A stretch of DNA of 56,914 bases from Chloroflexota bacterium (lineage in GTDB: Bacteria; Chloroflexota; Anaerolineae; Aggregatilineales; Phototrophicaceae): assembly GCA_011523705.1 (NCBI GenBank), contig WTGC01000052.1:1-56914 (forward strand). Reading direction: 5' to 3'. This document shows positions 35,553 to 44,611 of this stretch, one piece after another; positions within the stretch are counted from its first letter, which is position 1, and each line of letters starts with the position of its first letter. The position numbers and the translations under genes are program-made. A model generated the notes under the pieces. It worked only from the letters and a program-made list of their open reading frames with translations, did no database searches and was not told the origin of the DNA.

Positions 35553-36545
35553 TCAGAAGGAATAGTCGCGCCGGTCGATCGCCACGGGCTCAGCGCGCCG
35601 GCTGGATTCGAAAGCCGCTTCAATGACCGCCTGCGCCAGCAACCCGGCAGCGCCCGGAATCGGTGGCGGCTCTCCCGAACGCAGGGCGCCCAGGAAGGCC
35701 GCCAATTCCTCTGTGAAGCTATCGACCGGATCCAAAGCGCAGCGTTCAATGGCGCGCTTGGTGGCGGATACGAAATGCCCGGCTCGGTCGCCAGCGACAT
35801 AGCCCGCTGCCCCCACGATCTGGAAAAAGATATCGTCTGACGCGGCGACCTGGGGATAATCGCCCCCGACCCAGCCGCCATGTATCGACGCCAGCGCGCC
35901 GTCGGGGTAGGCCACTTGCAGGAAGACCTTATCCTCGCCTTTGAATCCCAAGCGGTTGCCAAGCCGAGCTGAGACTTGCGCCGGCAACCGACCCAGCAGC
36001 CAATTGGACAGGTCAATCGCGTGCACGATGTTGTCGCGCAAGGCGCCATAATCGGTGTACCAGATGCGTTCCGGCGGCGGAACCTGCTGGAAATAGCTGA
36101 ATATCGCGTAGAGCGGCGTTCCGATGTCGCCCGCATCAATCATCGACTTGGCGCGAGCAAAGACGGCTTCATAGCGCATCTTGAAACCGATGCCCAGCAT
36201 GACGCCGGCCTCATGCGCCGCGCGGCACATTTCGCGGGCCTGTTCCAGATTCTCCGCCAGCGGTTTCTCACAGAAGATATGCCGCCCTCGCTGCGCCGCC
36301 GCCAGAACCGCCTCATAGTGATAAGGCGTCGGCGAGCAGACGCAAAGCAGATCGATATATTCCCGTGCCAGAAGCTCGCGCGCATCGGCATAAGTCGCCG
36401 CGCCGCTGAGCGCCGCCACCTGCTGCGTTCGCTCGGGCATCGGATCGGCTACGGCCTCGACCTGCGCGCCCAGGCGCCCCAAGCGCTGCGCATATTGCCG
36501 CCCGATCAAGCCGCAGCCGACGATGCCCACTCGGATATCGGTCAT
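35553..36545 (-). CDS. Gfo/Idh/MocA family oxidoreductase
   Basis: A 330-residue NAD(P)-dependent sugar dehydrogenase. GIVGCGLIGRQYAQRLG (residues 7-23) is the nucleotide-binding loop, and Glu93-Lys94-Pro95 (CEKP) is the catalytic signature. RYEAVFARAKSMIDAGDIGT marks the start of the C-terminal domain. It starts three bases after the stop of the OppF-type ATPase gene and is therefore the last gene of the transporter operon. This placement links the importer to a carbohydrate or polyol more than to a peptide. Confidence 0.92.
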   Translation of the reverse strand: MTDIRVGIVGCGLIGRQYAQRLGRLGAQVEAVADPMPERTQQVAALSGAATYADARELLAREYIDLLCVCSPTPYHYEAVLAAAQRGRHIFCEKPLAENLEQAREMCRAAHEAGVMLGIGFKMRYEAVFARAKSMIDAGDIGTPLYAIFSYFQQVPPPERIWYTDYGALRDNIVHAIDLSNWLLGRLPAQVSARLGNRLGFKGEDKVFLQVAYPDGALASIHGGWVGGDYPQVAASDDIFFQIVGAAGYVAGDRAGHFVSATKRAIERCALDPVDSFTEELAAFLGALRSGEPPPIPGAAGLLAQAVIEAAFESSRRAEPVAIDRRDYSF

Positions 36546-36548
36546 CGT

Positions 36549-37589
36549 TCAGGCGCTCGGCTTTCCATTGCTTTGCGCGTCCACACCCTTCAAGGTGATT
36601 TCCCGCGCGCGGTGGCAGGCGACGACATGGCCGGGCTGAATCTCTTCCAGCTTGGGCGTTTCGCTCCGGCAGCGGTCAATGGCGTGGGCGCAGCGCGGAT
36701 GGAAATAACAGCCCGTGGGCGGCTGCGCCGGGTCGGCTACTTCGCCCGCCAGCACAATGCGCTCTGACCGGAGGCGCGGGTCCGGCTTGGGCACCGCCGA
36801 CAGCAAAGCCTCGGTGTAGGGATGCTTTGGCGCCTTGAACAAACGGTCGGTCTCGGCGATCTCAACGATCTTGCCGACATACATCACCGCCACCCGGTCG
36901 CTGATGTGCTTAACCACGCTCAAATCGTGGGCGACGAACAGGTAGGTCAATCCCAGTTCGTCTTGCAAATCCAGCATCAGATTGAGAATCTGCGCCTGCA
37001 CCGACACATCCAGCGCCGAAACCGGCTCATCGGCGACGATCAAACTGGGATTGAGCGCCAGAGCGCGGGCGATCCCGATGCGCTGACGCTGCCCGCCACT
37101 GAAGGCATGGGGAAAGCGCTGCATAAATTCAGGCCGCAGGCGCACCAACTCCAGCAGCTCTTCCACCCGCTGCCGCCGCTGATCGCGACTCTTGACCCCG
37201 TTGGCTAGCAGCGGTTCCGCGATGATATCGAAGACGGTCATGCGGGGATTGAGAGAGGAAAAAGGATCCTGAAAGATCATCTGCATTTGATGGCGGAAGG
37301 GCTGCAGCGCCCCCTTGGGCAGCGCCGCCGTATCAATCACATCGCCGGCGGCGGTTTGAAACAGCACCTCGCCCGCGGTCGGCTTCAGCGCGCGCAAGAT
37401 GCAGCGCGCCGTCGTCGTTTTGCCGCAGCCGCTCTCACCGACCAGCGAAAGCGTTTCGCCTCGATTGATATGAAAGCTGATATCGTCGACCGCCCGCAGC
37501 TGCCCGACGACCCGCCGCAGCAAGCCCCTGCGTATCGGGAAGAAGCGCTTCAGATTCCGCACTTCCAAGAGTGGCGCTTCAATCGGCAT
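36549..37589 (-). CDS. Oligopeptide/oligosaccharide ABC transporter ATP-binding protein (OppF/DppF type)
   Basis: A 346-residue ATPase of a peptide-class importer. Walker A is GESGCGKTT, the signature [15 protein letters not shown], and Walker [12 protein letters not shown]. The C-terminal oligopeptide-type zone includes [15 protein letters not shown], a Cys-rich stretch that in some family members binds an Fe-S cluster. ATG 37589 fits the family start; the open frame to 37643 only reads through a family A palindrome. It pairs with the OppD-type ATPase directly upstream. Since the peptide operon at 16.7-24.9 kb lacks ATPases, this pair could serve both. Confidence 0.94.
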   Translation of the reverse strand: MPIEAPLLEVRNLKRFFPIRRGLLRRVVGQLRAVDDISFHINRGETLSLVGESGCGKTTTARCILRALKPTAGEVLFQTAAGDVIDTAALPKGALQPFRHQMQMIFQDPFSSLNPRMTVFDIIAEPLLANGVKSRDQRRQRVEELLELVRLRPEFMQRFPHAFSGGQRQRIGIARALALNPSLIVADEPVSALDVSVQAQILNLMLDLQDELGLTYLFVAHDLSVVKHISDRVAVMYVGKIVEIAETDRLFKAPKHPYTEALLSAVPKPDPRLRSERIVLAGEVADPAQPPTGCYFHPRCAHAIDRCRSETPKLEEIQPGHVVACHRAREITLKGVDAQSNGKPSA

Positions 37590-37614
37590 ACTCAACTTTT
37601 CCTGCAATACTCGT

Positions 37615-37640
37615 GGGCGAGACAGCGGCTCGCCCCTACA
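37615..37640. repeat. Family A palindrome, empty form
   Basis: GGGCGAGACAGCGGCTCGCC plus CCTACA. The arms GGGCGAG/CTCGCCC form a hairpin between the OppD- and OppF-type genes. It carries no module. Confidence 0.7.
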
Positions 37641-37646
37641 CACTGT

Positions 37647-38681
37647 CTAAATGTCGGGCTCGTGATAGAGGAAACAACTCGCCAGTTGCGATGCGCTCAC
37701 CGGGCGCAGCTGCGGCTCGTGCCGGTCGCATTTTCCCGGCATGAATTCAGCGCAGCGCGGATGAAATGGACAGCCGGCGGGCCGATTGTGCGGATGCGGG
37801 ATCGACCCGGCGATCGTCGGCAGCTTGGTGCGCGGCTCGGCGAATATGCTGGGAATCGAACGCAAGAGCGCCTGCGTATAGGGGTGTTTCGGCTGGTGAA
37901 ATATCTCATCCACCGGTCCGCTTTCCACCACGCGCCCCAGATACATAACGATGACATCGTCAGCCATTTCGGCGATGACGCCCATATCGTGGGTGATGAT
38001 GATGACCGACATCTGGGTCCGCTCCTGTATCTCGCGCAGCAAGTCCAGGATTTGGGCCTGCGTCGTCACGTCCAGCGCCGTGGTCGGCTCGTCCGCGATC
38101 AAGATTTTGGGATTGCAGGACAAAGCCATCGCGATCATGACCCGCTGCCGCAACCCGCCGCTGAGTTCAAAGGGATATTCGTCGATCCGCCGCTCTGGCC
38201 GAGGGATGCCGACCATGCGCAGCAGTTCGATCGTTCTGTTTCTGGCTTCCGCTTTGCCGACATCTTGATGCAGCTGTATGGTTTCGACGATCTGGTTGCC
38301 AATGGTGTAATGGGGGCTGAACGACGTCATCGGTTCCTGGAAGACGAGGGCGATCTCGCCGCCACGAATGGCGCGGATCTCGTTGCCTTCGGCATCCAGC
38401 TTTGCCAAATCGACTGGTTCGGCATCATCAGCGCGCTGAAACAGGATTTCACCGGCAACGATTCGCCCCGGGTCATCCACGATGCGCAGAATTGACATGG
38501 CGCTGACGCTCTTGCCGCAGCCGCTCTCGCCGACGATGCCCACGGTCTTGCCTGGGCGGACGGCGAAACTCGCCCCATCTACCGCCTTGACCGTGCCTTC
38601 ATCAGTGAAGAAATAAGTCTTCAGCTTGTCCACCGTCAGGATGGGCGGCGGTTCATTGCCGTTCATTAGACGATTAGCCAT
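37647..38681 (-). CDS. Oligopeptide/oligosaccharide ABC transporter ATP-binding protein (OppD/DppD type)
   Basis: A 344-residue ATPase. Walker A is GESGCGKSVS, the signature LSGGLRQRVMIAMAL, and Walker B LIADEPTTALD. FHPRCAEFMPGKC is the Cys-containing C-terminal motif of OppD-type subunits. ATG 38681 overlaps the OppC stop by eight bases; ATG 38666 would also give a normal N-terminus (MNGNEPPPILTV). Together with the OppF-type protein it forms the ATPase heterodimer of the importer. Confidence 0.94.
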   Translation of the reverse strand: MANRLMNGNEPPPILTVDKLKTYFFTDEGTVKAVDGASFAVRPGKTVGIVGESGCGKSVSAMSILRIVDDPGRIVAGEILFQRADDAEPVDLAKLDAEGNEIRAIRGGEIALVFQEPMTSFSPHYTIGNQIVETIQLHQDVGKAEARNRTIELLRMVGIPRPERRIDEYPFELSGGLRQRVMIAMALSCNPKILIADEPTTALDVTTQAQILDLLREIQERTQMSVIIITHDMGVIAEMADDVIVMYLGRVVESGPVDEIFHQPKHPYTQALLRSIPSIFAEPRTKLPTIAGSIPHPHNRPAGCPFHPRCAEFMPGKCDRHEPQLRPVSASQLASCFLYHEPDI

Positions 38682-39831
38682 AGGGATCCGCCGCGTCGCG
38701 CAAGCCATCGCCCAGGAAGTTGAAGGCCAGGATCACGACAATCACCGGCAGCGCCGCCGATAGCAGCCAGGGCGAAATCGCCACCGTCTGGATATTCTGC
38801 GCGTCTTGCAGCAGCACGCCCCAACTCACGGCTGGGGGCCGCAGCCCCAGGCCGAGGAAGCTGAGCGCCGTCTCGCTGATGATCATATTGGGCAGCGCCA
38901 GGGTCGTCGCCGCAATGATGTGGCTCAGAAAGGACGGCACCATGTGGCGCAGAATGATTCGCATCTGGCTGACGCCGGCCAGTTCGGCCGCCAGGACAAA
39001 GTCCTCTTCGCGCAGGGCCAGAAAACGACCGCGAACGACACGCGCCAGGTCGGTCCAGCCGATCAGCGACAGGATGACCGTAATCGCGAAATAGACCTGA
39101 ACCACGCCCCAATCTCTGGGCATGGCCGCCGCCAGCCCCATCCACAGCGGAATAGTCGGAATCGAACGCAGTATCTCGATGACGCGCTGGATCAGCGTAT
39201 CGATGGCGCCGCCGTACAAGCCGGATATGCCGCCGAGCAAAACACCCAGTACCAAACTCAAGGTGACGCCAGCCAAGCCAATCGTCAGCGAGAGGCGACA
39301 GGCGATCATCATGCGAGACCACAAATCGCGCCCCAATTGATCGGTGCCCAGCAAGAATATCGCCTCCTCGGCGGCCCCGCCGTCGACGCCGATCAGATGA
39401 CGATTGGTCTTGAACAAGCCCAGGAACTTGTATTCATACCCTTCTGCGAAAAGGCGCAGCGCTATTTTTTGTTCCGGGTCGGGCTCATAAACCCGTTTGA
39501 ATGTTCGCGGATCGCGCTTCCCCACCAGCCCGAACACATACGGACGGAAGCGCCCTTCATCAAAGAAGTGCACGGGTTGCGGCGCGATCAAGGAGCGGAA
39601 AGCCTCGGTCTTGTGTGGATCGGCATAAGCCAGAAAGTCGGCGCCAAGCGCGACAAGATAAAAGGCTGCGATGACCATGCCGCTAATCATCGCCAGGCGA
39701 TGCTTGCGAAAGCGCCACCACATCAACTGCCATTGCGTGGCGACCGAGACGCGCTCTTCGGCTGCGGTTGTGATTGAAGCGTGGTCGAATTGGCTGTCGA
39801 ATGCGCCTCGTTCTCCCGTCGATTGCGTCAT
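38674..39831 (-). CDS. ABC transporter permease, OppC type with large periplasmic insertion
   Basis: A 385-residue permease. The first membrane helix (about residues 47-67) is separated from the usual GTDQLGRDLWSRMMIACRLS motif by some 100 residues, instead of the ~40 found in plain DppC proteins. The insertion includes IAPQPVHFFDEGRFRPYVFG. Permeases with this insertion often go with 600-residue-plus binding proteins, some of which take oligosaccharides. The EAA-like loop is AAELAGVSQMRIILRHMVPS. Its start overlaps the stop of the OppB-type gene by four bases. Confidence 0.92.
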   Translation of the reverse strand: MTQSTGERGAFDSQFDHASITTAAEERVSVATQWQLMWWRFRKHRLAMISGMVIAAFYLVALGADFLAYADPHKTEAFRSLIAPQPVHFFDEGRFRPYVFGLVGKRDPRTFKRVYEPDPEQKIALRLFAEGYEYKFLGLFKTNRHLIGVDGGAAEEAIFLLGTDQLGRDLWSRMMIACRLSLTIGLAGVTLSLVLGVLLGGISGLYGGAIDTLIQRVIEILRSIPTIPLWMGLAAAMPRDWGVVQVYFAITVILSLIGWTDLARVVRGRFLALREEDFVLAAELAGVSQMRIILRHMVPSFLSHIIAATTLALPNMIISETALSFLGLGLRPPAVSWGVLLQDAQNIQTVAISPWLLSAALPVIVVILAFNFLGDGLRDAADPYG

Positions 39832-40820
39832 TCGCGCCTCTCAAAGCGAATGCGCGGATCGACCCACATCAACAGAATATCGGAGATGAAGGTGCCGAGG
39901 ACGGTCATGATGCCCAGGAAGAGCACGATCGTGCCAGCGAGGAACATATCTTGCGCCACCAACGACCGCAGAAGCAGGGGACCGATGGTCGGCAAGCTCA
40001 ATACGAGCGCCACAATGATGCTGCCCGAAATGATGAAGGGAAAGAGATAACCCAGGGTACTGACGAAAGGGTTGAGGGCGGCGCGAACGGGATACTTCAA
40101 GATGAGCCGAAACTCCGACATGCCCTTGGCGCGCGCGGTAATGACATAAGGCTTGCGCAGTTCGTCTAGCAGATTCGCGCGCATAATGCGAATTAGCTGC
40201 GCGGTGCCAGCCATGCCCAGGATGATGGCGGGCAGCGGCAAATGCTTGATGAGATCCCACAGCTTGCCGAGGCTCCAATCGGCCATCTGATATTCCGGCG
40301 AAAACAAGCCGCCGATATTGGCGTCAAAATAGCGAAAGCCCAGGTAGAGCAGAATCAGCGCGAGCAAAAAACTGGGCACGGCCAGACCGATAAAGCCGAT
40401 GAAGGTGAAAATGTAGTCGGCGATCGAATACTGCCGCACCGCCGAGTAGATGCCGATCGGCAGCGCCAGCCCCCATGTGAAAAGCACAGCTGAAACCGAA
40501 ACCGCCATCGTCAGCCAGAGCCGGTCGCCGATCATATCCAGAACGGGCGCCCGCCATTCCAGTGAACGCCCGAAATTACCGCGCGAAATCTGCTCCATCC
40601 ATTTCAAGTATTGAACCCAGATGGGGCTGTCCAAGCCATACTGCTGGCGCAGGTTCTCGGCGAATTCGGGCGTGACGTCAACGCCGCTGCTGGCCAGTTG
40701 GGCGATGTATGCGGTGACATAGTCGCCCGGCGGCAACTGAATAATGGCGAAGGCTAGAACGCTGATCGCCCAAATCGTGAGCAGCGCCAGCAGAAATCGG
40801 CGGATTATATAGGTTAGCAT
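39828..40820 (-). CDS. ABC transporter permease, OppB type
   Basis: A 330-residue permease that begins MLTYIIRRFLLALLTIWAIS, the standard OppB first helix. The long periplasmic loop contains QLPPGDYVTAYIAQLASSG and WMEQISRGNFGRSLEW. The EAA-like loop is TARAKGMSEFRLILKYPVRA. ATG 40820 is chosen; the open frame continues to 40937 only by reading a family A repeat as protein. The gene lies 413 bases after the binding-protein gene, with repeats filling the gap, and overlaps the OppC-type gene by four bases. Confidence 0.92.
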   Translation of the reverse strand: MLTYIIRRFLLALLTIWAISVLAFAIIQLPPGDYVTAYIAQLASSGVDVTPEFAENLRQQYGLDSPIWVQYLKWMEQISRGNFGRSLEWRAPVLDMIGDRLWLTMAVSVSAVLFTWGLALPIGIYSAVRQYSIADYIFTFIGFIGLAVPSFLLALILLYLGFRYFDANIGGLFSPEYQMADWSLGKLWDLIKHLPLPAIILGMAGTAQLIRIMRANLLDELRKPYVITARAKGMSEFRLILKYPVRAALNPFVSTLGYLFPFIISGSIIVALVLSLPTIGPLLLRSLVAQDMFLAGTIVLFLGIMTVLGTFISDILLMWVDPRIRFERRE

Positions 40821-40850
40821 GGCCTGTTGGTTCGTTGCAATGGATAGCCG

Positions 40851-40944
40851 TAGGGGCGATTCTGTGAATCGCCCAATTGCACAAGCTTGCTGTAGCGGGC
40901 GACCCGATAGGTCGCGTAGACACTGACGGTCCGTCACCCCTACA
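40851..40944. repeat. Two family A elements, one empty and one with module
   Basis: TAGGGGCGATTCTGTGAATC plus GCCC (40851-40874) is an empty hairpin. At 40896-40944 lies CGGGCGACCCGATAGGTCGC, then GTAGACACTGACGGTCCGTC and ACCCCTACA, which contains the module. Together with the family B copies at 40988 and 41104 they fill most of the 413-base gap (40821-41233) inside the transporter operon. No gene or clear promoter was seen in this gap. Confidence 0.75.
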
Positions 40945-40987
40945 AGGCTCGTCCGGTACTGCAGAAAGCCTGTCCTCCGTACATTTT

Positions 40988-41030
40988 ACCCCATCCCTGG
41001 CCCTTCCCCAGTGAACTAGGGAAGGGTGAC
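40988..41030. repeat. Family B repeat, empty form
   Basis: ACCCCATCCCTGGCCCTTCC, then CCAGTGAACTAGGGAAGGG. The arms CCCTTCCC/GGGAAGGG form a stem. No module is present. It lies in the same gap as the neighbouring family A elements. Confidence 0.7.
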
Positions 41031-41103
41031 TCGACGGCAGAATCGGGAAATTCGGGTGACGAAATCGTTAGAATCCCTTGATACCAAGTGCGCTGCAAGA
41101 GTG

Positions 41104-41172
41104 CTCCCCCTTCCTTAGCTTGCTGGGTCACGTAGACATAGACCTTCGGGAAGGGGGTTGGGGGATGGGGTG
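41104..41172. repeat. Family B repeat, reverse orientation, with module
   Basis: CTCCCCCTTCCTTAGCTTGC, then TGGGTCACGTAGACATAGAC, then CTTCGGGAAGGGGGTTGGGG. This is the reverse of the 28395 copy with the CGTAGACATAG form of the module inside the loop, next to the TAGCTTGCTGG loop sequence that the empty copy also has (CCAGCAAGCTA in the other direction). Confidence 0.75.
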
Positions 41173-41233
41173 TCACCGGCGAGATAGCATGGCCCAGTAC
41201 CGGACAAGCCTTACAATATGCCTACGCGATCCG

Positions 41234-43231
41234 CTAGCGCTTCAGGAAATAGGTCTCCGGCAAGGTGCAGCCGGGCGTCATGCAGAGCACATTCGCGAGC
41301 TGACGCGCCGGCACGTTGCCCATCGTGTCCTTGACCACGCGTGTACCCAGCACCGCAGGCGAGCTGCCGACGATGCCAGCCTGCCAGACGTTCTCGGCGA
41401 AGAGCACCCAGAAGCGTTTGCCCGCTTCGATGCGCTCTTCCGGCGGCAGTGAAGGACCGCTCACCCAGATCTCCATCGCCTCTTTGATCGCTGGTGGCGG
41501 CTCATCGCCGATGGCGCCTCCACTGCGCATCCAGTCGGTGTAATTCGGGCGCGCCCAAAGCCAAGTGTTGTTGTAGTGCAGGAAGACGTCTTCGGTGCCG
41601 CCATTGTCCCACAGGCTCAACTGAATCTCGCCGTTGTCGATCCGCGACTGCCACAGGCTGCGCTCCAGCTGCTCGGGGATGACATTGAGACCGATGCCCT
41701 GAAGCTGGCTGGCGACCATCTCAGCGATCTTCGGATAAGGGACGAAGCTGGCGCCCGGCGTCGTCAAGGTCAGGGTCAGCCGTTCGCCGTTGTCGGTACG
41801 CAGGCGGAAGCCGTCGCCATCCTTCGCCGACAAGCCGATATCGTCCAAAAGCTGATTGGCGGCCTCAGCGTCGAATGCCGTATGCAGCGTTTCGTATTCT
41901 TCGCCCGGGTAGTAAGGATTGGCGGCGGTCGGCACCACCGAACGCGCTTCGCCCAAACCGAGCAGGAAGGTCTCGTTGACCTGCCCGCCATCAACGCCCA
42001 TCGAAACGGCGCGGCGGAAGTCGATATTCTGCAGCCAGCCGGCGATCTCAGCGTCCGCGCTGTAGGTCTGGCCGAAGAAGAGCAAGACGTTGGCGCCATA
42101 ATCGGCCGGATCCAGTCGAATGGAGTAATTGCCGCGCTCGGCATTTTCCAGATAGAGCGGCAGTTTCTGCAAGTCAATGTGGCGGCTTTGCATATCGTAC
42201 TCGCCGGCGATGGCGCGCAAGTTCAGCACCTCAAGGTCTTCGGCCAGCGTCAGCACGATGGAGTCGATATAGGGCAGTTGGTTGCCTTCGGTATCGACGC
42301 CGAAGTAATAGGGGTTGCGCTCGAGCACGTAAACAGGGTTTTCCGCCGGCGCCAACTTGACGCGCCAGGGCGCCAAGGTGGGCAATTCCGGATTGCGCGC
42401 CCAGTCATTCTTGGATTTGATCAGGTCAACCCAATTGGAATAACCGCCCTCTTCCACAATCGCGTTCAGGTCGGCTTCATCAGCGAAGTTCGGATGGAAT
42501 TGTTTGATGTAATGCGCGGGCGCGTAACCGCCATGTCCATTCCAGCCGCGCCGGGCATGGCTGGCGATATTGCTGGAGGGCGTCGCCATCACCTTGAGGA
42601 AAAGCGGATAAGGCGCGCTGAAGTTGTACTGCACCGTCAGATCGTCGATCTTGGTCAAGGTCGCGAATTCACCATTGACCGAAAGGAAGGTCGACGGGGC
42701 TGGCAGGAACTCTTCGTTCAGGAACAGTTCCTCGAACCAGAAGACAATATCATCGGCGGTGAATGGCATCCCGTCGGACCATTTGTGGCCCTCGCGCAGG
42801 CTGAAGGTGAATTCGGTGAAGTCGTCATTAACAGCCCAGCTTTCGAAGACCCAGGGTTTGATTTCGTTCAAGGTGTAATCCATGAACAAGAGATTGTCGT
42901 TGCCGGCGATGCGGCGGGCGTTCCAGACATCGCCCGGGCCGGTATAACCGCGGCGCCATTGCCCGCCGTATTGGCCAATTTCGTGCACCGGCTGAATCAC
43001 CACCGGATGCGCTGGCAAGCGCTCTTCAACCGGCGGTAAGTCACCCGTTTCCACCATCGCGCTCAACATGGGCGATTCGCTGAACATGGATGGCATCATG
43101 CCCATATCGGTGATGATGGTCGGTCCCTCAAATTCGCCTACCAGGAAGGAGCCCATCTCATCCGATTGGCCCGCGGCTGAGAATACGCCCAGCGCCGCGA
43201 TTAACAGAATGAACAGCAGCTTCTTTGACAT
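41234..43231 (-). CDS. ABC transporter substrate-binding protein (SBP family 5), long form
   Basis: A 665-residue extracytoplasmic binding protein with a signal peptide at residues about 1-22 (KLLFILLIAALGVFSAAG) and no lipobox Cys. The family signature is FTFSLREGHKWSDGMPFTAD. It is about 120 residues longer than DppA/OppA. Long forms of this family include oligosaccharide-binding proteins of Thermotoga-type importers. AGGAGG precedes the start. It heads the operon with OppB, OppC, OppD, OppF and a Gfo/Idh/MocA gene, and another Gfo/Idh/MocA gene lies upstream on the same strand. A glycoside is therefore the likely cargo. Confidence 0.92.
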   Translation of the reverse strand: MSKKLLFILLIAALGVFSAAGQSDEMGSFLVGEFEGPTIITDMGMMPSMFSESPMLSAMVETGDLPPVEERLPAHPVVIQPVHEIGQYGGQWRRGYTGPGDVWNARRIAGNDNLLFMDYTLNEIKPWVFESWAVNDDFTEFTFSLREGHKWSDGMPFTADDIVFWFEELFLNEEFLPAPSTFLSVNGEFATLTKIDDLTVQYNFSAPYPLFLKVMATPSSNIASHARRGWNGHGGYAPAHYIKQFHPNFADEADLNAIVEEGGYSNWVDLIKSKNDWARNPELPTLAPWRVKLAPAENPVYVLERNPYYFGVDTEGNQLPYIDSIVLTLAEDLEVLNLRAIAGEYDMQSRHIDLQKLPLYLENAERGNYSIRLDPADYGANVLLFFGQTYSADAEIAGWLQNIDFRRAVSMGVDGGQVNETFLLGLGEARSVVPTAANPYYPGEEYETLHTAFDAEAANQLLDDIGLSAKDGDGFRLRTDNGERLTLTLTTPGASFVPYPKIAEMVASQLQGIGLNVIPEQLERSLWQSRIDNGEIQLSLWDNGGTEDVFLHYNNTWLWARPNYTDWMRSGGAIGDEPPPAIKEAMEIWVSGPSLPPEERIEAGKRFWVLFAENVWQAGIVGSSPAVLGTRVVKDTMGNVPARQLANVLCMTPGCTLPETYFLKR

Positions 43232-43370
43232 GTCTTCCTCCTATGGAATGCAATCAATCTGAATCGGCAGCTTTACGCTGGCCGGTTGCAACGCAATGAC
43301 AATCGATAACGCTCCTTTCTCTACGGCAGTGGAGACAAGGCAAATATGCCTCCCGTTTATGACTGATTTC

Positions 43371-43396
43371 GGGCGAGCCACCGGCTCGCCCCTACA
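43371..43396. repeat. Family A palindrome, empty form
   Basis: GGGCGAGCCACCGGCTCGCC plus CCTACA, arms GGGCGAGCC/GGCTCGCCC. It ends five bases before the stop of a Gfo/Idh/MocA gene. Confidence 0.75.
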
Positions 43397-43400
43397 ATAC

Positions 43401-44396
43401 TTAAGAATCATAAGGGGTCACCAAAGCCTTGTCATAGACCTCGTCTATGATCTGCATTGCGCGATGGCAATCTCGCAGCGTGGCGATCGGCGGACGGCCG
43501 TCGCGCAGCCGCGCCAAAGTATCGCGCCCAAACTGATTGTAGCGCGCGCCTTGATCAGGAATCGCCAGCGTGCGCGCCTCGTCATCGTCCAGCGTCGCCA
43601 CTTCCAGCGTCTCGTTGCGATCAATGATATAACAGTTCGCGGCGGAAACGCGCGCCTCAAAGTCGCCGCCGGGCTTCATCGAGGCGTAGGAATAACCAGC
43701 CTCCACCGTGCCGATCACGCCGCTCTCCGAACGCAGCACTGCAGCGCAAAACTCTTCAATCGCTTGGCCATGCGCGCGATAGCTGATGGCAGCGCCGAGC
43801 ACTTCGGTCGACTCGCCCCCAGTGTAGCGCAAAAAGCCATCTACGGTATGGATGCCGACGTTTCGCATGCAGCCGCCGCCAGCAACCGCTGGGTCTAGCA
43901 TCCAGCCCACCCCATCCAAAGCGTAGCGCACGGGCGGTCCATTAATGACTCGAAAATGGAAATGAGAACGCGCGCCCACCCGACCGGCTTCTTCCAATTC
44001 ATCAATCTGACGCCAGAGGCCGCTGTAGCGATTGATGAGCGGCACGGCGACGAAGGCATTCCGCTCCTCGGCTAAATCAACCAGGGGCGCGACATCGCTC
44101 GCTGTTACGCCGATTGGCTTCTCCATGGCGAAGGGAATTCCCGTCTCAAGAACGTGGCGGGCGATCGCCGGCATGTCAATATGGCGGCCCATCGCGATGA
44201 CGAAATCGGGCGCGGTCGCCTCCAGCATCTCCTGGTAGCGCTCAAAGGCGAGGCCGCCCGATCGCTGGGCGAAAGCCGCGGCCACGCCCGGCTGATGATC
44301 GGCAACGCCGACGATCTCCACCTCGTCCGCCAATTGGAAGGAACGCAGGTGCATGCCGGCGTGCCAATGCCCCACTTCAATCATGGCGATGCGCAT
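43401..44396 (-). CDS. Gfo/Idh/MocA family oxidoreductase
   Basis: A 331-residue NAD(P)-dependent dehydrogenase. The Rossmann loop is changed to MIEVGHWHAGMHLRSFQLAD, with His-Trp-His where most members have Gly-x-x-Gly-x-x-H; variants of this type are known in sugar-related members. The catalytic Glu92-Lys93-Pro94 is intact (MEKP). AAGGAG lies eight bases before ATG 44396. It precedes the long binding protein on the same strand by about 170 bases and probably belongs to the same sugar-use region. Confidence 0.88.
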   Translation of the reverse strand: MRIAMIEVGHWHAGMHLRSFQLADEVEIVGVADHQPGVAAAFAQRSGGLAFERYQEMLEATAPDFVIAMGRHIDMPAIARHVLETGIPFAMEKPIGVTASDVAPLVDLAEERNAFVAVPLINRYSGLWRQIDELEEAGRVGARSHFHFRVINGPPVRYALDGVGWMLDPAVAGGGCMRNVGIHTVDGFLRYTGGESTEVLGAAISYRAHGQAIEEFCAAVLRSESGVIGTVEAGYSYASMKPGGDFEARVSAANCYIIDRNETLEVATLDDDEARTLAIPDQGARYNQFGRDTLARLRDGRPPIATLRDCHRAMQIIDEVYDKALVTPYDS

Positions 44397-44420
44397 CAGG
44401 CTGTCTCCTTTAGTCGCTTC

Positions 44421-44487
44421 CACCCCATCCCCCGGCCCCTTCCCGTAGTGCGGTGTCTACGCGCACCAGCGAGCTAAGGAAGGGGAG
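44421..44487. repeat. Family B repeat with module
   Basis: CACCCCATCCCCCGGCCCCT, then TCCCGTAGTGCGGTGTCTAC, then GCGCACCAGCGAGCTAAGGA and AGGGGAG. Compared with the empty copy at 28395, about 24 extra bases containing GTGTCTACGCG stand in the loop before CAGCGAGCTAAGG. This pair best shows the module as an insertion. Confidence 0.8.
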
Positions 44488-44611
44488 CTAAACGTAGCGA
44501 GTGCTTTATTCATCTGGTCTATTGCCTACAGCGGGAGGCAAGGTATAGCGTGTGGGCGGAGGTGTTGCCGCGCGTGAGTCTACACCCATCCCGCGTATTG
44601 TGGCAGGACAA

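Noticed and set aside
37287..38495. A 402-codon open frame antisense to the OppD/OppF-type ATPase genes
   Set aside because: It crosses two ATPase genes with full Walker motifs. Shadow frame.
40821..40937. A 39-codon N-terminal extension of the OppB-type permease
   Set aside because: It is a family A repeat read as protein. The membrane helix begins right at ATG 40820.
41576..43039. A 487-codon open frame on the plus strand, antisense to the long binding protein
   Set aside because: The binding protein on the other strand has signal peptide, family signature and a perfect ribosome site. The antisense frame has none of these.
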